A DNA stretch of 64,000 bases, taken from positions 186,001 to 250,000 of the forward strand of contig JABCZN010000001.1 of the NCBI GenBank assembly GCA_013289665.1, written 5' to 3'. Of this stretch, positions 1 through 9,344 are shown piece after piece (position 1 is the stretch's first letter; every line of letters starts with the position of its first letter). The stretch comes from Acidobacteriota bacterium. Its GTDB lineage: Bacteria; Acidobacteriota; Terriglobia; Acidiferrales; UBA7541. Both the position numbers and the translations under genes were made by a program. The notes beneath the pieces are model-generated. The model was given only the letters and a program-made list of their open reading frames with translations, made no database searches and was not told the DNA's origin.

Positions 1-662
1 TACGCCTCATCCATGCGTCCCGATCCGGGACGGTAGTACGCGTCCTGCACCTTCCGCACGTAACTCTGCGTCTCTCGGAACGCCGGAATGCCGTGCGCGC
101 GATCCACCGCGCCCTCTCCAGCATTGTACGCCGCCAGAGCCAGATCCAGGTTGCCGCGATACCTTTCCAGCAACGTCTTCAAGTACTTCACGCCCGCATC
201 CACATTCTGTTTCGGGCTGTACGCGTCGTTGACACCAAAACGCATCGCAGTCGTGGGAATCAATTGCATTAATCCCACCGCGCCCTTGTTCGATCGCGCG
301 GCTGGATTCCAGTTCGACTCCGTCTCGATCACCGCGCGCACCAGCGCCGGATCCACCTTGTGGCGTTCCGCCGCTTCCCGCACCAGCTTTTCCGCTCCGT
401 CGCGATCTAGGAACATCGCGGGCCGGTCCGTCCCAGTGAAGGAAATCTCGCTCTGCAAATAAATCGACCGGTTCGCAGGCTTGCGTGAAGACAGCTTCGC
501 AATCACCCGCGGCTCCGCGTTCACGAACAGGCGCCGCCCATCCGTAGCCGTCTCGCTGGTTATCTGTGCCTGTGCGGGCCGGGAAGCGCCCAACACGCCG
601 CTGAATACCAATGAAAGCACCAGAACATTCCTCAGGTTCGTTGGAGTTTGCAGGCCGTTCAT
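1..662 (-). CDS. Lytic transglycosylase (SLT/Slt70-like), 3' end cut by the window edge
   Basis: Reverse-strand reading from CAT at 660-662 gives MNGLQTPTNLRNVLVLSL (signal-like), then ...VDPALVRAVIETESNWNPAARSNKGAVGLMQLIPTTAMRFG...LALAAYNAGEGAVDRAHGIPAFRETQSYV, the classical SLT motifs. Not in the ORF track because it runs off the edge. Confidence 0.9.
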   Translation of the reverse strand, partial: MNGLQTPTNLRNVLVLSLVFSGVLGASRPAQAQITSETATDGRRLFVNAEPRVIAKLSSRKPANRSIYLQSEISFTGTDRPAMFLDRDGAEKLVREAAERHKVDPALVRAVIETESNWNPAARSNKGAVGLMQLIPTTAMRFGVNDAYSPKQNVDAGVKYLKTLLERYRGNLDLALAAYNAGEGAVDRAHGIPAFRETQSYVRKVQDAYYRPGSGRMDEA

Positions 663-823
663 GCGCCTTGGGGAAGGCATAGGTATAAAAACCCGTTGCG
701 CGGAGCTTGCTGCCTCGGATCGGGCCGTGAGCCGCCGCGTGTTGCACTTGCGAAGCTCTGGCCTGCTAACAAGTATAGCCGAATGCTGCACTTGCGAGGC
801 AACGCTTCTGACGCTACCCGCTA

Positions 824-3583
824 TTATAGCAGGGCTTCGAGCAGGCCAGGGACACTCCGTAAGGCACTTTTTAGGGCCGATGTGTCTTTTCCGCCAGCCT
901 CGGCCAAATCCGGCCTGCCGCCGCCCGACCCCCCCACTTGCTTCGCCAGCGCTTGTATCAGCTTGCCGGCATGGACTTTAGCTGTTAGGTCCTTGGTCAC
1001 CCCGGCGATCAGGGCCACTTTTCCGTCATCTGGCATCCCCAGGGCTACCACACCCGAACCCAGCTTTTGCCTCAGAGTGTCCACCAACGCCCTTAGCCCT
1101 TCTCGGTCCACACTGGCCACCTCTCCCACGATGACCTTCACGCCCTTGATGGTCTGCGCCTGACCGAACAGCTCGTCCACCTGGTTCAGTGCACCTTTGC
1201 GCTTTTGCGCTTCCAGTTCCTTCTCCAATTGCCGCGCGGTGCTGGTCAGTTTTTCAACAGTCGCCAGCACGTCATTCTCACCCACGTTCAGCCGTGTAGC
1301 CACTTCCCGCAGCATCTGCGCCTGATGCTGGTAATGCTCCAGCGCTCCGATGCCCGTCACCGCCTCGATGCGCCGCACGCCCGCCGCAACCGATTCTTCG
1401 CTCACAATCTTCAGCACGCCGATATCTCCCGCGCGCTTCACGTGCGTCCCGCCGCAAAGCTCCTTCGAATAAAACCCCCGCGGTGACCGCGGATCGGGAA
1501 TCGTCACCACGCGCACGTTGCTTTCCGGATACTTGTCCCCGAAAAACGCCAGCGCCCCGGAATTCAGCGCCTCTTCGAGCGACATCACTCCGGTTTCCAC
1601 GCACGTGTTCAACCGGATCTCGTCATTCACCTGCTGCTCGATGTCATGCAACTCCTCGTGATCCACCGCCGCGAAATGGGTGAAGTCAAAGCGCAGCCGC
1701 TCCGGCGCGTTCAGCGAGCCGGACTGCTTTACGTGCGTCCCAAGAATATTCCGCAGCGCCGCGTTCACCAGGTGTGTCCCTGTATGATTCCGCATGATGC
1801 GCGCCCGCCGCTCCGCATCCGCAATCACCGTGATGCGGTCGCCCACTCGCAAATTTTCCTTCGCCGTAACCCGATGCGCCACCAGCCCCGCCACCGGATA
1901 AAACGCGCCGGTCACCTCGGCCAGCACCTGTGACTCGGACGCATCATAAAACTTCCCCGTATCCGCCATCTGACCGCCCGACTCCGCGTAAATCACCGTG
2001 CGGTCCAGCACCACCTCGCCCGATTCCCCAGGCTGCAACTCCTTCACGGGGCCCCTCTTCGTGACGATTGCTTCTATCCGCGCATCCTTCGCGCAAGCCG
2101 CATGATAAAAATCCGGCTCCGTCTTAAACGTCTCCCCCAATTTCGCAAACGCCGGATTCGCCGTCTCCTTCCCGCTGCCCCCCTTCCACGAAGCCCGTGC
2201 CCGCGTCCGCTGCTCCTGCATCGCCTGCTCAAAGCCGGCCTCATCAAAACTCACGCCTAAATCTCGGGCCGCATCTATGATGAAATCGCTCGGCAATCCA
2301 AATGTGTCATACAAGCGAAACGCCATTTCGCCCGAATATACGGCGCCAGCTTTGCCCGCCAGCGGTCGCAGTTCGTCTTCCAGCTTTCGCAACCCGATAT
2401 CCAGCGTCTGAAGGAAGCGCTTCTCTTCCGCCAGCACAATTTCCGGCACGCGAGAAGCACTTGCCTCCAGCAATTCCGGGTACGCGCCGCCCATCAGTCG
2501 CCGCACCGTCTGCACCATCTCAAACAAAAACGGCTTGTTTGCTCCCAGCAAACGGCCATGCCGGATCGCTCGCCGCATAATCTTCCGCAGTACATACCCG
2601 CGGCCTTCATTTGATGGCAACACGCCATCTGTAATTAGAAACGTCGTCGCCCGTGCATGGTCGGCAATCACCCGGAGGGAAGCCGCCGAGCGCCTCTCTT
2701 CTTCCGCTTCCAGCTCTCGCTTTTCGTTTACGGCAATCAATTCCGCCGCGCGGTCCAACAGCGGCACAAACAGATCCGTGTCGTAGTTCGAAATCACGCC
2801 CTCTAGTACCGCCGTCACACGTTCCAGCCCCATCCCCGTGTCCACGCACGGTTTCGGCAGCGGCGTTAGCGTGCCGCTTGCATCGCGGTTGAACTGCATA
2901 AACACCAGATTCCAAATCTCCACATATCGTCCGCAATCGCAGGGGAACACGCAGTCCGCATGGGCCTCTTCTGACGCCGCCCGACCCATGTCATAAAAAA
3001 TCTCGCTGCATGGCCCGCAAGGCCCCGTGTCTCCCATCGCCCAGAAATTATCTTTCAGCCCCGGAACCGCAAAAATCCGGTCGGCCGGCACCTTCTGCTC
3101 CAGCCAAAACTTTTTCGCCTCTTCATCCACACCCAGCAAATTCCCGGGTGCCACTTCCGCTCCGCCAAAGACCGTCACGTACAGTTTTTCCTTTGGAATC
3201 CCATACCACTCCGCCGAAGTAATCAGCTCCCAGGCGAACGCCACCGCATCCTTCTTGAAATAATCGCCGAACGAAAAATTCCCCAACATCTCGAAAAACG
3301 TGTGATGCCGCTTCGTAAACCCCACATTCTCCAGGTCGTTGTGTTTTCCGCCGGCCCGCACGCACTTCTGTGCCGTCGTAGCCCGCGAATACTCCCTCTT
3401 TTCGAGGCCCAGAAACACGTCCTTGAACTGGTTCATCCCCGCATTCGTAAACAAAAGCGTCGGATCCCCATGCGGCACCAGCGAAGACGACCGCACGCGC
3501 CGGTGCCCCTGGCTTTCGAAAAATTGCAGGAATTTCTCGCGAATTTCGTTACCAGTCAGCTTTTTTGCGGCGTTCTCCGTCAC
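824..3583 (-). CDS. alaS: Alanine--tRNA ligase
   Basis: 919 aa; KCVRAGGKHNDLENVG, HHTFFEMLGNFSFGDYFK, RNHTGTHLVNAALR editing motif and CGGTH motif. Confidence 0.98.
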   Translation of the reverse strand: MTENAAKKLTGNEIREKFLQFFESQGHRRVRSSSLVPHGDPTLLFTNAGMNQFKDVFLGLEKREYSRATTAQKCVRAGGKHNDLENVGFTKRHHTFFEMLGNFSFGDYFKKDAVAFAWELITSAEWYGIPKEKLYVTVFGGAEVAPGNLLGVDEEAKKFWLEQKVPADRIFAVPGLKDNFWAMGDTGPCGPCSEIFYDMGRAASEEAHADCVFPCDCGRYVEIWNLVFMQFNRDASGTLTPLPKPCVDTGMGLERVTAVLEGVISNYDTDLFVPLLDRAAELIAVNEKRELEAEEERRSAASLRVIADHARATTFLITDGVLPSNEGRGYVLRKIMRRAIRHGRLLGANKPFLFEMVQTVRRLMGGAYPELLEASASRVPEIVLAEEKRFLQTLDIGLRKLEDELRPLAGKAGAVYSGEMAFRLYDTFGLPSDFIIDAARDLGVSFDEAGFEQAMQEQRTRARASWKGGSGKETANPAFAKLGETFKTEPDFYHAACAKDARIEAIVTKRGPVKELQPGESGEVVLDRTVIYAESGGQMADTGKFYDASESQVLAEVTGAFYPVAGLVAHRVTAKENLRVGDRITVIADAERRARIMRNHTGTHLVNAALRNILGTHVKQSGSLNAPERLRFDFTHFAAVDHEELHDIEQQVNDEIRLNTCVETGVMSLEEALNSGALAFFGDKYPESNVRVVTIPDPRSPRGFYSKELCGGTHVKRAGDIGVLKIVSEESVAAGVRRIEAVTGIGALEHYQHQAQMLREVATRLNVGENDVLATVEKLTSTARQLEKELEAQKRKGALNQVDELFGQAQTIKGVKVIVGEVASVDREGLRALVDTLRQKLGSGVVALGMPDDGKVALIAGVTKDLTAKVHAGKLIQALAKQVGGSGGGRPDLAEAGGKDTSALKSALRSVPGLLEALL

Positions 3584-3630
3584 GTCAGCCTCGTCTCCGC
3601 CATCGAACTTACCGCCCGATTATCGCATAT

Positions 3631-3660
3631 GTAGTGGCCAGTCTTAAGACCGGCCACTAC
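3631..3660. repeat. Palindromic module A (gtagtggcc-gtcttaagac-ggccactac)
   Basis: gtagtggccagtcttaagaccggccactac, near-perfect palindrome between divergent alaS and thioesterase genes. Confidence 0.9.
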
Positions 3661-3727
3661 AGGGTCGTCCTACGTTTGCAAAATCCTGCGCCGCCGCTAC
3701 TATTCCAGTACATTCCCGGGAGGGCCG

Positions 3728-4183
3728 ATGTTCGAACGAAAACTGACCGCCGGCTGGGGCGACATGGACTTCAACAGCCACATGCGCAACACCGCCTATC
3801 TCGACAAATCCGCCGACGTCCGCATGATGTATTTCTCTGAAAATGGCTTCCCGGTGGCCGAATTTCATCGCCTGCGCATGGGCCCTGTTATCCTGCGTGA
3901 TGAACTGGATTATTTCCGGGAGGTTGGCTTGCTGGAAGAACTGCGCATAACTCTCGAAGTCGCGGAACTCTCCGCCGACGGTTCGCGCTTCCTGATGCAG
4001 AACACTTTTTACCGCCCCGACGGCAAATTGGTCGCGCGCGTCCGCAGTCAAGGTGGCTGGCTCGATCTCAGCACGCGAAAACTCACTGCCCCGCCCGACG
4101 GACTTCTCGCCGCAATAGAACGCGCCCCGCGCTCCGAAGATTTCAAGGAAGTCCCCTCCAGCCTTCAGAAAGGGAAGGGCTAG
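3728..4183 (+). CDS. Acyl-CoA thioesterase / 4HBT hotdog-fold protein
   Basis: 151 aa; GWGDMDFNSHMRNTAYLDKSADVRMMYF hotdog thioesterase N-terminal motif. Confidence 0.8.
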   Translation: MFERKLTAGWGDMDFNSHMRNTAYLDKSADVRMMYFSENGFPVAEFHRLRMGPVILRDELDYFREVGLLEELRITLEVAELSADGSRFLMQNTFYRPDGKLVARVRSQGGWLDLSTRKLTAPPDGLLAAIERAPRSEDFKEVPSSLQKGKG

Positions 4184-4713
4184 ACTGACTCGTCACCGGG
4201 TTCGACGTCGGGGATCTCTTCGTGCGTTAGGCGGTGCAATTCCTTCCGTATCAGATCCGACGGAAACCCCGCGCCAATCAACGAGCGATACAACGAAGCC
4301 ATCTTCCGCTCATCAATCTCTCCGCGGAATAATCGCAGCTTTCGCTCGATCCGCTGCCGGATAATCGCCGCCGAATCGGTCGCCGCCGCGGCATCCTTGA
4401 TTGCCGTCTCAATGTGCCGGTCCGGAATCCCCCTCGCCCGCAGGTCGCGCGCAATCCGAAACTCTCCCTGCTTCCTCGATTCCGTCTTCAGCCTCGTGAA
4501 CTGCTTCGCATAACGCGCATCATCGAGCAGGCTCTCCCGCTTTAGCCGCTCCAGCACGCCGCGCACAATTTTGTCGTTCTCGCACCGCCGCGCCAGGGCC
4601 TTCTTCATCTCGTGTACCGAGTGCGCCCGCCGCATCAAAATCTTGATCGCCGCGTCGTACACCGCCGCTTCCGTCTCCAGTTGTCGAGGTTTCCCGAACA
4701 TACGTCCGAGCAT
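4180..4713 (-). CDS. recX: Regulatory protein RecX
   Basis: From MLGRMFGKPRQLETEAAVYDAAIKILMRRAHSVHEMKKALARR...LLDDARYAKQFTRLK...; the longer 309-aa ORF has a non-coding-looking N-extension. Confidence 0.85.
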   Translation of the reverse strand: MLGRMFGKPRQLETEAAVYDAAIKILMRRAHSVHEMKKALARRCENDKIVRGVLERLKRESLLDDARYAKQFTRLKTESRKQGEFRIARDLRARGIPDRHIETAIKDAAAATDSAAIIRQRIERKLRLFRGEIDERKMASLYRSLIGAGFPSDLIRKELHRLTHEEIPDVEPGDESV

Positions 4714-4882
4714 GGGGCAAATAACTGGCGAAGTAAAGATCCGACCCCTTTGGAGTGTGGCAGCCCTGCTGGCCGCTTTTGCTTTGTCATGAGTTTGATC
4801 GAAGCTTTCTGTTCGGGGCGAGAGTCCGGCTTCAGCCGGGCAGCAAATCCACCGGAAACGTCTACCGCGGACGGAAAAAAAC

Positions 4883-6028
4883 TTACTTCCGGCTGAACCG
4901 CTCGAAATCCGCCATCTGCGAGGCCATTTCCTCGCGTGCGGCGTCCGCGGCCGAGCGAATGCCCTGAATGCGCAGCTTGAACTCGTCAGCGTTCGAAGCG
5001 CGCGACAATGCCTCATCCAGGGTGATGAGTTCCTTCGTATACAGATCAAATAGGGACTGGTCAAACGTCTGCATCCCGTATTGCGAAGTGCCGGCGGCAA
5101 TCGCGTCATGAATCAGTCGCGTCTTGTCCGCATTAATAATGCAATCCTTGATGTACGCGGTCGCAATCATCACTTCCACGGCAGGCACGCGCCCTTTGTC
5201 ATCCGCGCGCCGCACCAGGCGCTGTGAGACCACGGCCTTCAACGTCGCCGCCATCTGCAAGCGAATCTGCTTCTGTTCCGGCGGCGGGAAGACCGCGATA
5301 ATACGCTGAATTGTTTCCGTCGCGTCCAAAGTATGCAGGGTCGAAAAAACCATGTGGCCGGTTTCCGCGGCCAGCAACGCCGTCGAAATCGTTTCCAGGT
5401 CGCGCATTTCGCCGACCAGAATCACATCCGGGTCCTGGCGCAACCCGGCGCGCAGAGCCGACGAAAAGTTCGCCGTGTCCACTTCCACTTCGCGCTGGTT
5501 GATGAAGCTCCGCTTGTCACGGTGCAGGAATTCGATCGGGTCTTCAATCGTGATGATGTGGTCCGCGCGGTCGGCATTGATCCGGTCGATCATCGCCGCC
5601 AGTGTCGTGGACTTGCCGGAACCGGTCGTCCCGGTCACCAGCACCAGCCCGCGCTGCTCTTCGCAAATCTTGCCAATCACCGCGGGAAGATTCAGCTCTT
5701 CGACAGTTCGAATCTTGGTCGGAATAACGCGCAGCACCATCCCCACATTGCCGCGCTGCTGAAACACGTTCACGCGGAAGCGGCCCAGGCCCGCCACGCC
5801 GTATGCCATGTCCAACTCGGCCGTTTCCTTGAATTTCTGTTTCTGGCGGTTGGTCATCATGCTGAAGGCCATCGAGAGCATTTCTTCCGGGGTGATGCGC
5901 GGCACATCGCTCATTGGCGCCAACTGGCCGTCCACGCGCAAATAGGGGTGGTTCCCGACTTTCAGGTGCAAGTCCGATGATTTATTTTCAACCGCGTGAC
6001 GCAAAAGGTCGTCAATACTAAGAGCCAT
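4883..6028 (-). CDS. pilT: Type IV pilus retraction ATPase PilT
   Basis: MALSIDDLLRHAVENKSSDLHLKVG...GTTGSGKSTTLAAMIDRIN...AETGHMVFSTLHTLDA; start reassigned downstream of the ORF-track start. Confidence 0.95.
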   Translation of the reverse strand: MALSIDDLLRHAVENKSSDLHLKVGNHPYLRVDGQLAPMSDVPRITPEEMLSMAFSMMTNRQKQKFKETAELDMAYGVAGLGRFRVNVFQQRGNVGMVLRVIPTKIRTVEELNLPAVIGKICEEQRGLVLVTGTTGSGKSTTLAAMIDRINADRADHIITIEDPIEFLHRDKRSFINQREVEVDTANFSSALRAGLRQDPDVILVGEMRDLETISTALLAAETGHMVFSTLHTLDATETIQRIIAVFPPPEQKQIRLQMAATLKAVVSQRLVRRADDKGRVPAVEVMIATAYIKDCIINADKTRLIHDAIAAGTSQYGMQTFDQSLFDLYTKELITLDEALSRASNADEFKLRIQGIRSAADAAREEMASQMADFERFSRK

Positions 6029-6158
6029 GTGCAGACACCCCACAGAGATGCAATTCCTCTCTGACCGTAGCATCCGCCGCCGACCCCAACAAGCAACCCG
6101 CAAATGCTAGTTGCGCCTTAGTTACCTAGCCCGATGTACAGGTAAGGGCTCGCTATTC

Positions 6159-6203
6159 TAGCGGCCGCCTTCGTCCTGCCCGCCGCAGGCGGGAGGCGGG
6201 CGC
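6159..6203. repeat. Palindromic module F variant
   Basis: tagcggccgccttcgtcctgcccgccgcaggcgggaggcgggcgcc. Confidence 0.65.
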
Positions 6204-6209
6204 CTCCCC

Positions 6210-6908
6210 CTAAGCCTCGCTGGGCCTCAAAAACAACGAATCATAAACCAGCCCGGCCAAAAATCCCCCGCCGAGTGGCCCCACCCAATAAATCAACTGG
6301 TTCAGCCAATGATGCGCGGCCAGCGCCGGCCCAAACGCCCGCGCCGGATTCAGCGCCCCGCCGGTATACGGCCCTGCCACCAGAATGCCCAACGCCATCG
6401 TTAGCCCGATTCCAAAGCCAGCGATCGCGCGAAACGTCCCACGTTCGTCCACGGCCGTCGCAAAAAACACAAACACCAGGAAGAACGTCGTCGTCGCCTC
6501 CAGCACCAGTCCGGCCCAGCTTGGAAAATCCCGCATCAGTTCCGGCGTGCCCAGCGCCACGCTGCGCCACACCTCCTCGGGAATCACCGCGCGCAACAAG
6601 AACGCCGCCGCCGCCGCTCCCGCCAGTTGTGCCAGCCAATAAAACAATGTGTCCAGGGTCGAAAGCTTTTTCGTTACCCAAAATCCAATCGTCACCGCTG
6701 GATTGAAGTGCCCGCCCGAAATATGCCCGAGCGCGGAAACCATGATGGCAATCGCCAACCCGTGCGCCAGGGCAATCGCCAGCAATCCAATCCCTCCGGT
6801 CGCGTTGGTCCGCAGCTGCATATCCACGCACACCGCGCCGGCCCCAAAGAAAATCAAGGCAAAAGTCCCAAGAAACTCCGCGGCCAATTTTTGAGTGAGG
6901 TTGTACAT
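6210..6908 (-). CDS. MIP family aquaporin/glycerol channel
   Basis: Two NPA motifs: SGGHFNPAVTIG and TGGALNPARAFGPAL; start MYNLTQKLAAEFLGTF at 6908. Confidence 0.93.
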   Translation of the reverse strand: MYNLTQKLAAEFLGTFALIFFGAGAVCVDMQLRTNATGGIGLLAIALAHGLAIAIMVSALGHISGGHFNPAVTIGFWVTKKLSTLDTLFYWLAQLAGAAAAAFLLRAVIPEEVWRSVALGTPELMRDFPSWAGLVLEATTTFFLVFVFFATAVDERGTFRAIAGFGIGLTMALGILVAGPYTGGALNPARAFGPALAAHHWLNQLIYWVGPLGGGFLAGLVYDSLFLRPSEA

Positions 6909-7244
6909 CCAGCAGCCTCCCGGCGACTCTTCAAGCGCAATGCGACGCACCGGATTTTAGCTGGAAACGAAAGGACATGCTAGCAGTTGGGTGGAGAAAC
7001 TGGATAACAGCGATCAGCTAACAGATTACAGGAGGCAAGCGCAGGCGAGCGCCAGTGCTGTTGGAGCTTCTTTGTTGAAGATTTTGTCAGGGGAATCAAC
7101 CGCGAGGCGGTTCGTTGAACAAACTCGCCAGCAAATTTCAAATAACACCGTCATCAACAAGCGCAACCTCGAGCTACTCTTGCCTCCTGATCACTGCCAT
7201 CTGTTTACCTGATCGCCTCTTACAGCTCACCGATTACCTTCGGC

Positions 7245-8189
7245 CTACCGCCCCGCCGCCACCGGCGCGCTCACCGGCGTTAACCACCCATGGCGGTCGG
7301 CCTTCTTCCCGCTGGTCAGCGCGAAAAATTCCTGCTGAATCTGCCGGGTAATGGGTCCCGCTGTTCCTTTACCGACCACAATTTTGTCCACCGAACGAAT
7401 CGGAGTCACTTCCACCGCCGTCCCCACGAAAAATACTTCATCCGCGATATACAGCATCTCGCGCGGAATCGCCGACTCTTTCACTGGAAAATTCATGTCC
7501 GTCGCCAGCTTGGTGACCGCGTCGCGCGTTATGCCCGGCAAAATGCTCGTCGCCAGCGGCGGCGTGTATAGCGTCCCGTCATGTACCAGGAAGACATTCA
7601 TTCCCGATCCTTCGCTGACATGCCCATGGGAGTCCAGCGCGATGCCTTCTGCAAAGCCGTTCAGAGATGCTTCCATGCGGATCAGCTGCGAGTTCATATA
7701 ATTCGCCGCCGCCTTGGACATCGCCGGCAGCGTGTTCGGCGCGATCCGGGTCCACGAACTCACGCACACATCTACGCCCTTGGTCAGGGCTTCCGGCCCC
7801 AGATACGATCCCCAGTTCCAGCACGCCATATAGGTTTCAATGGGCGAGTTCAGCGGATTCACGCCCACTTCGCCATACCCCCGCAACACGATCGGCTTCA
7901 CGTAGCACGCGCCAAGTTTGTTCAATCGCACCAGTTCGCAGGCCACGCTGCTGAATTCGTCGACGGAGTAGGGGAGCTCCATCCGGTAGATGCGCCCGGA
8001 ATTAATCAGCCGCTGCATATGCTCGCGCAACCGGAAAATCGCGGGCCCCTGCGGGGTCTCGTAGCAGCGAATCCCCTCGAAGATGCCCGAGCCATAACTC
8101 ACCACGTGGGAAAGCACGTGCAGCTTCGCGTCATCCCAGTTGATGAACTTTCCGTTGTGCCAAATTTTCTCGGTTTTTTCTACAGGCAT
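7245..8189 (-). CDS. ilvE: Branched-chain amino-acid aminotransferase
   Basis: MPVEKTEKIWHNGKFINWDDAKLHVLSHVVSYGSGIFEGIRCYET...; class IV aminotransferase motifs. Confidence 0.95.
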   Translation of the reverse strand: MPVEKTEKIWHNGKFINWDDAKLHVLSHVVSYGSGIFEGIRCYETPQGPAIFRLREHMQRLINSGRIYRMELPYSVDEFSSVACELVRLNKLGACYVKPIVLRGYGEVGVNPLNSPIETYMACWNWGSYLGPEALTKGVDVCVSSWTRIAPNTLPAMSKAAANYMNSQLIRMEASLNGFAEGIALDSHGHVSEGSGMNVFLVHDGTLYTPPLATSILPGITRDAVTKLATDMNFPVKESAIPREMLYIADEVFFVGTAVEVTPIRSVDKIVVGKGTAGPITRQIQQEFFALTSGKKADRHGWLTPVSAPVAAGR

Positions 8190-8312
8190 GGCCAAGTCTC
8201 CCTTGAAATTGTCGCGTTGCCGCCTTGCACTTTCAGAATAGAAGAGCATCCCCCAAGCGTCAACGAATTCAAACACAGTGGCGCCACCTGAAGTCGGCCA
8301 ATTTGGAACCTT

Positions 8313-8364
8313 TCGAGTGCGAGGACTCAGCCTGCCCGCCGCAGGCAGGCTCTCGCTTTTACGG
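8313..8364. repeat. Module E variant carrying an inner palindrome
   Basis: cgagtgcgaggactcagcctgcccgccgcaggcaggctctcgcttttacgg. Confidence 0.6.
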
Positions 8365-8447
8365 TGTAACCGCCGAGGCCAAACGAACCACAAACTCCAA
8401 GGTCATCGTAAATCCACGACTACTCTCCGAGTCTGGTCCAGTCACTA

Positions 8448-9344
8448 TCACGGATTTGTTTCCGCCGGCGCCGGAGCGCTCTCGGCCGGCCGCTCTGCCA
8501 TTAGGGCCGTCGCGTCTTTCAGCAGCTTTCCATTGTGATTTTCCCAAAACCCCAACAGCACAAACGGCAGAATCGTTGAAACCGCCCACAGCTTCGCGTT
8601 CCTCGGCAATTTTGCTTCTGGCTCCCATCTGAAAAGGTTCGAAGAAATGAAGATGGCTAATCCCGCCCAGACCAAGAGACAGCAAATCTCCATTCCCAGC
8701 GAAAAGACGGACGCTCTGTTGATCATTGCCCGCTGCAACCCGTTCACCAGGTACGTCGCCGGCAGGAACAGAGCGAGGTGCTGGGCCGCTTTCGGCAGGA
8801 CCGGGACGGGTATAGTAGCTCCCGACACGAAAATCAGCGCCAGCCACAAAATCTGGTTAATGATTTGCGTCTCCTGCATGGTGTTGGTCACACTGGCAAC
8901 AATCAACCCCAGCGACGCAAAGGCGGCGATTCCCGCCAGCGCCAGCACGAATACGCTGAACAAGTTTCCGAAATCGGTCACGTGATAGACAAATCGCGAT
9001 AACAACAATTCCAAGATCACCGTCGGCAAGAGCAACAGCAGGTTCGCCAGGATGCTCGAACTGATCATGCTGATCGCAGGAATCGGCGCCAGCCGGAACC
9101 TCCGCAAGATGCCTTGCTCCCGCCAAGTGACAATCTGCGCGCTTAGGCCCCAGAACGTGCCCATCACCGACATCGCGAGCACCGGGCCCAGAAAGTAACG
9201 CACCCGGATCGGATTGCCGCGCGCGAGAGCGCTCCCATACAAAAAGAAAAACGCCATCGGCATAAACAGGCTGAAGAAGAAAAACGCCTTGTTGCGCAGC
9301 GTAATCCGGATGCGCATCGCCGCCAGTGTCAGAATCGTCTTCAA
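8448..9344 (-). CDS. ABC-2 type transporter permease
   Basis: Hydrophobic ABC-2 permease; likely TTG start at 9344 (LKTILTLAAMRIRITLRNKAFFFF) overlapping the stop of the ATPase gene. Confidence 0.85.
   Translation of the reverse strand: MKTILTLAAMRIRITLRNKAFFFFSLFMPMAFFFLYGSALARGNPIRVRYFLGPVLAMSVMGTFWGLSAQIVTWREQGILRRFRLAPIPAISMISSSILANLLLLLPTVILELLLSRFVYHVTDFGNLFSVFVLALAGIAAFASLGLIVASVTNTMQETQIINQILWLALIFVSGATIPVPVLPKAAQHLALFLPATYLVNGLQRAMINRASVFSLGMEICCLLVWAGLAIFISSNLFRWEPEAKLPRNAKLWAVSTILPFVLLGFWENHNGKLLKDATALMAERPAESAPAPAETNP

Noticed and set aside
7-747. 246-aa minus ORF at the window start
   Set aside because: Out-of-frame shadow of the truncated lytic transglycosylase read in another minus frame.
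742-800. Direct repeat tgcacttgcga[a/g]gc between the transglycosylase and alaS genes
   Set aside because: Two short copies only; too little evidence for an element.
5333-5980. Long + strand ORF opposite pilT, and similar long ORFs (14754-16070, 18632-19843, 20582-21856, 26529-27545, 57922-59109)
   Set aside because: Arg/His/Pro-rich translations antisense to confidently identified genes; typical shadow ORFs of high-GC DNA.
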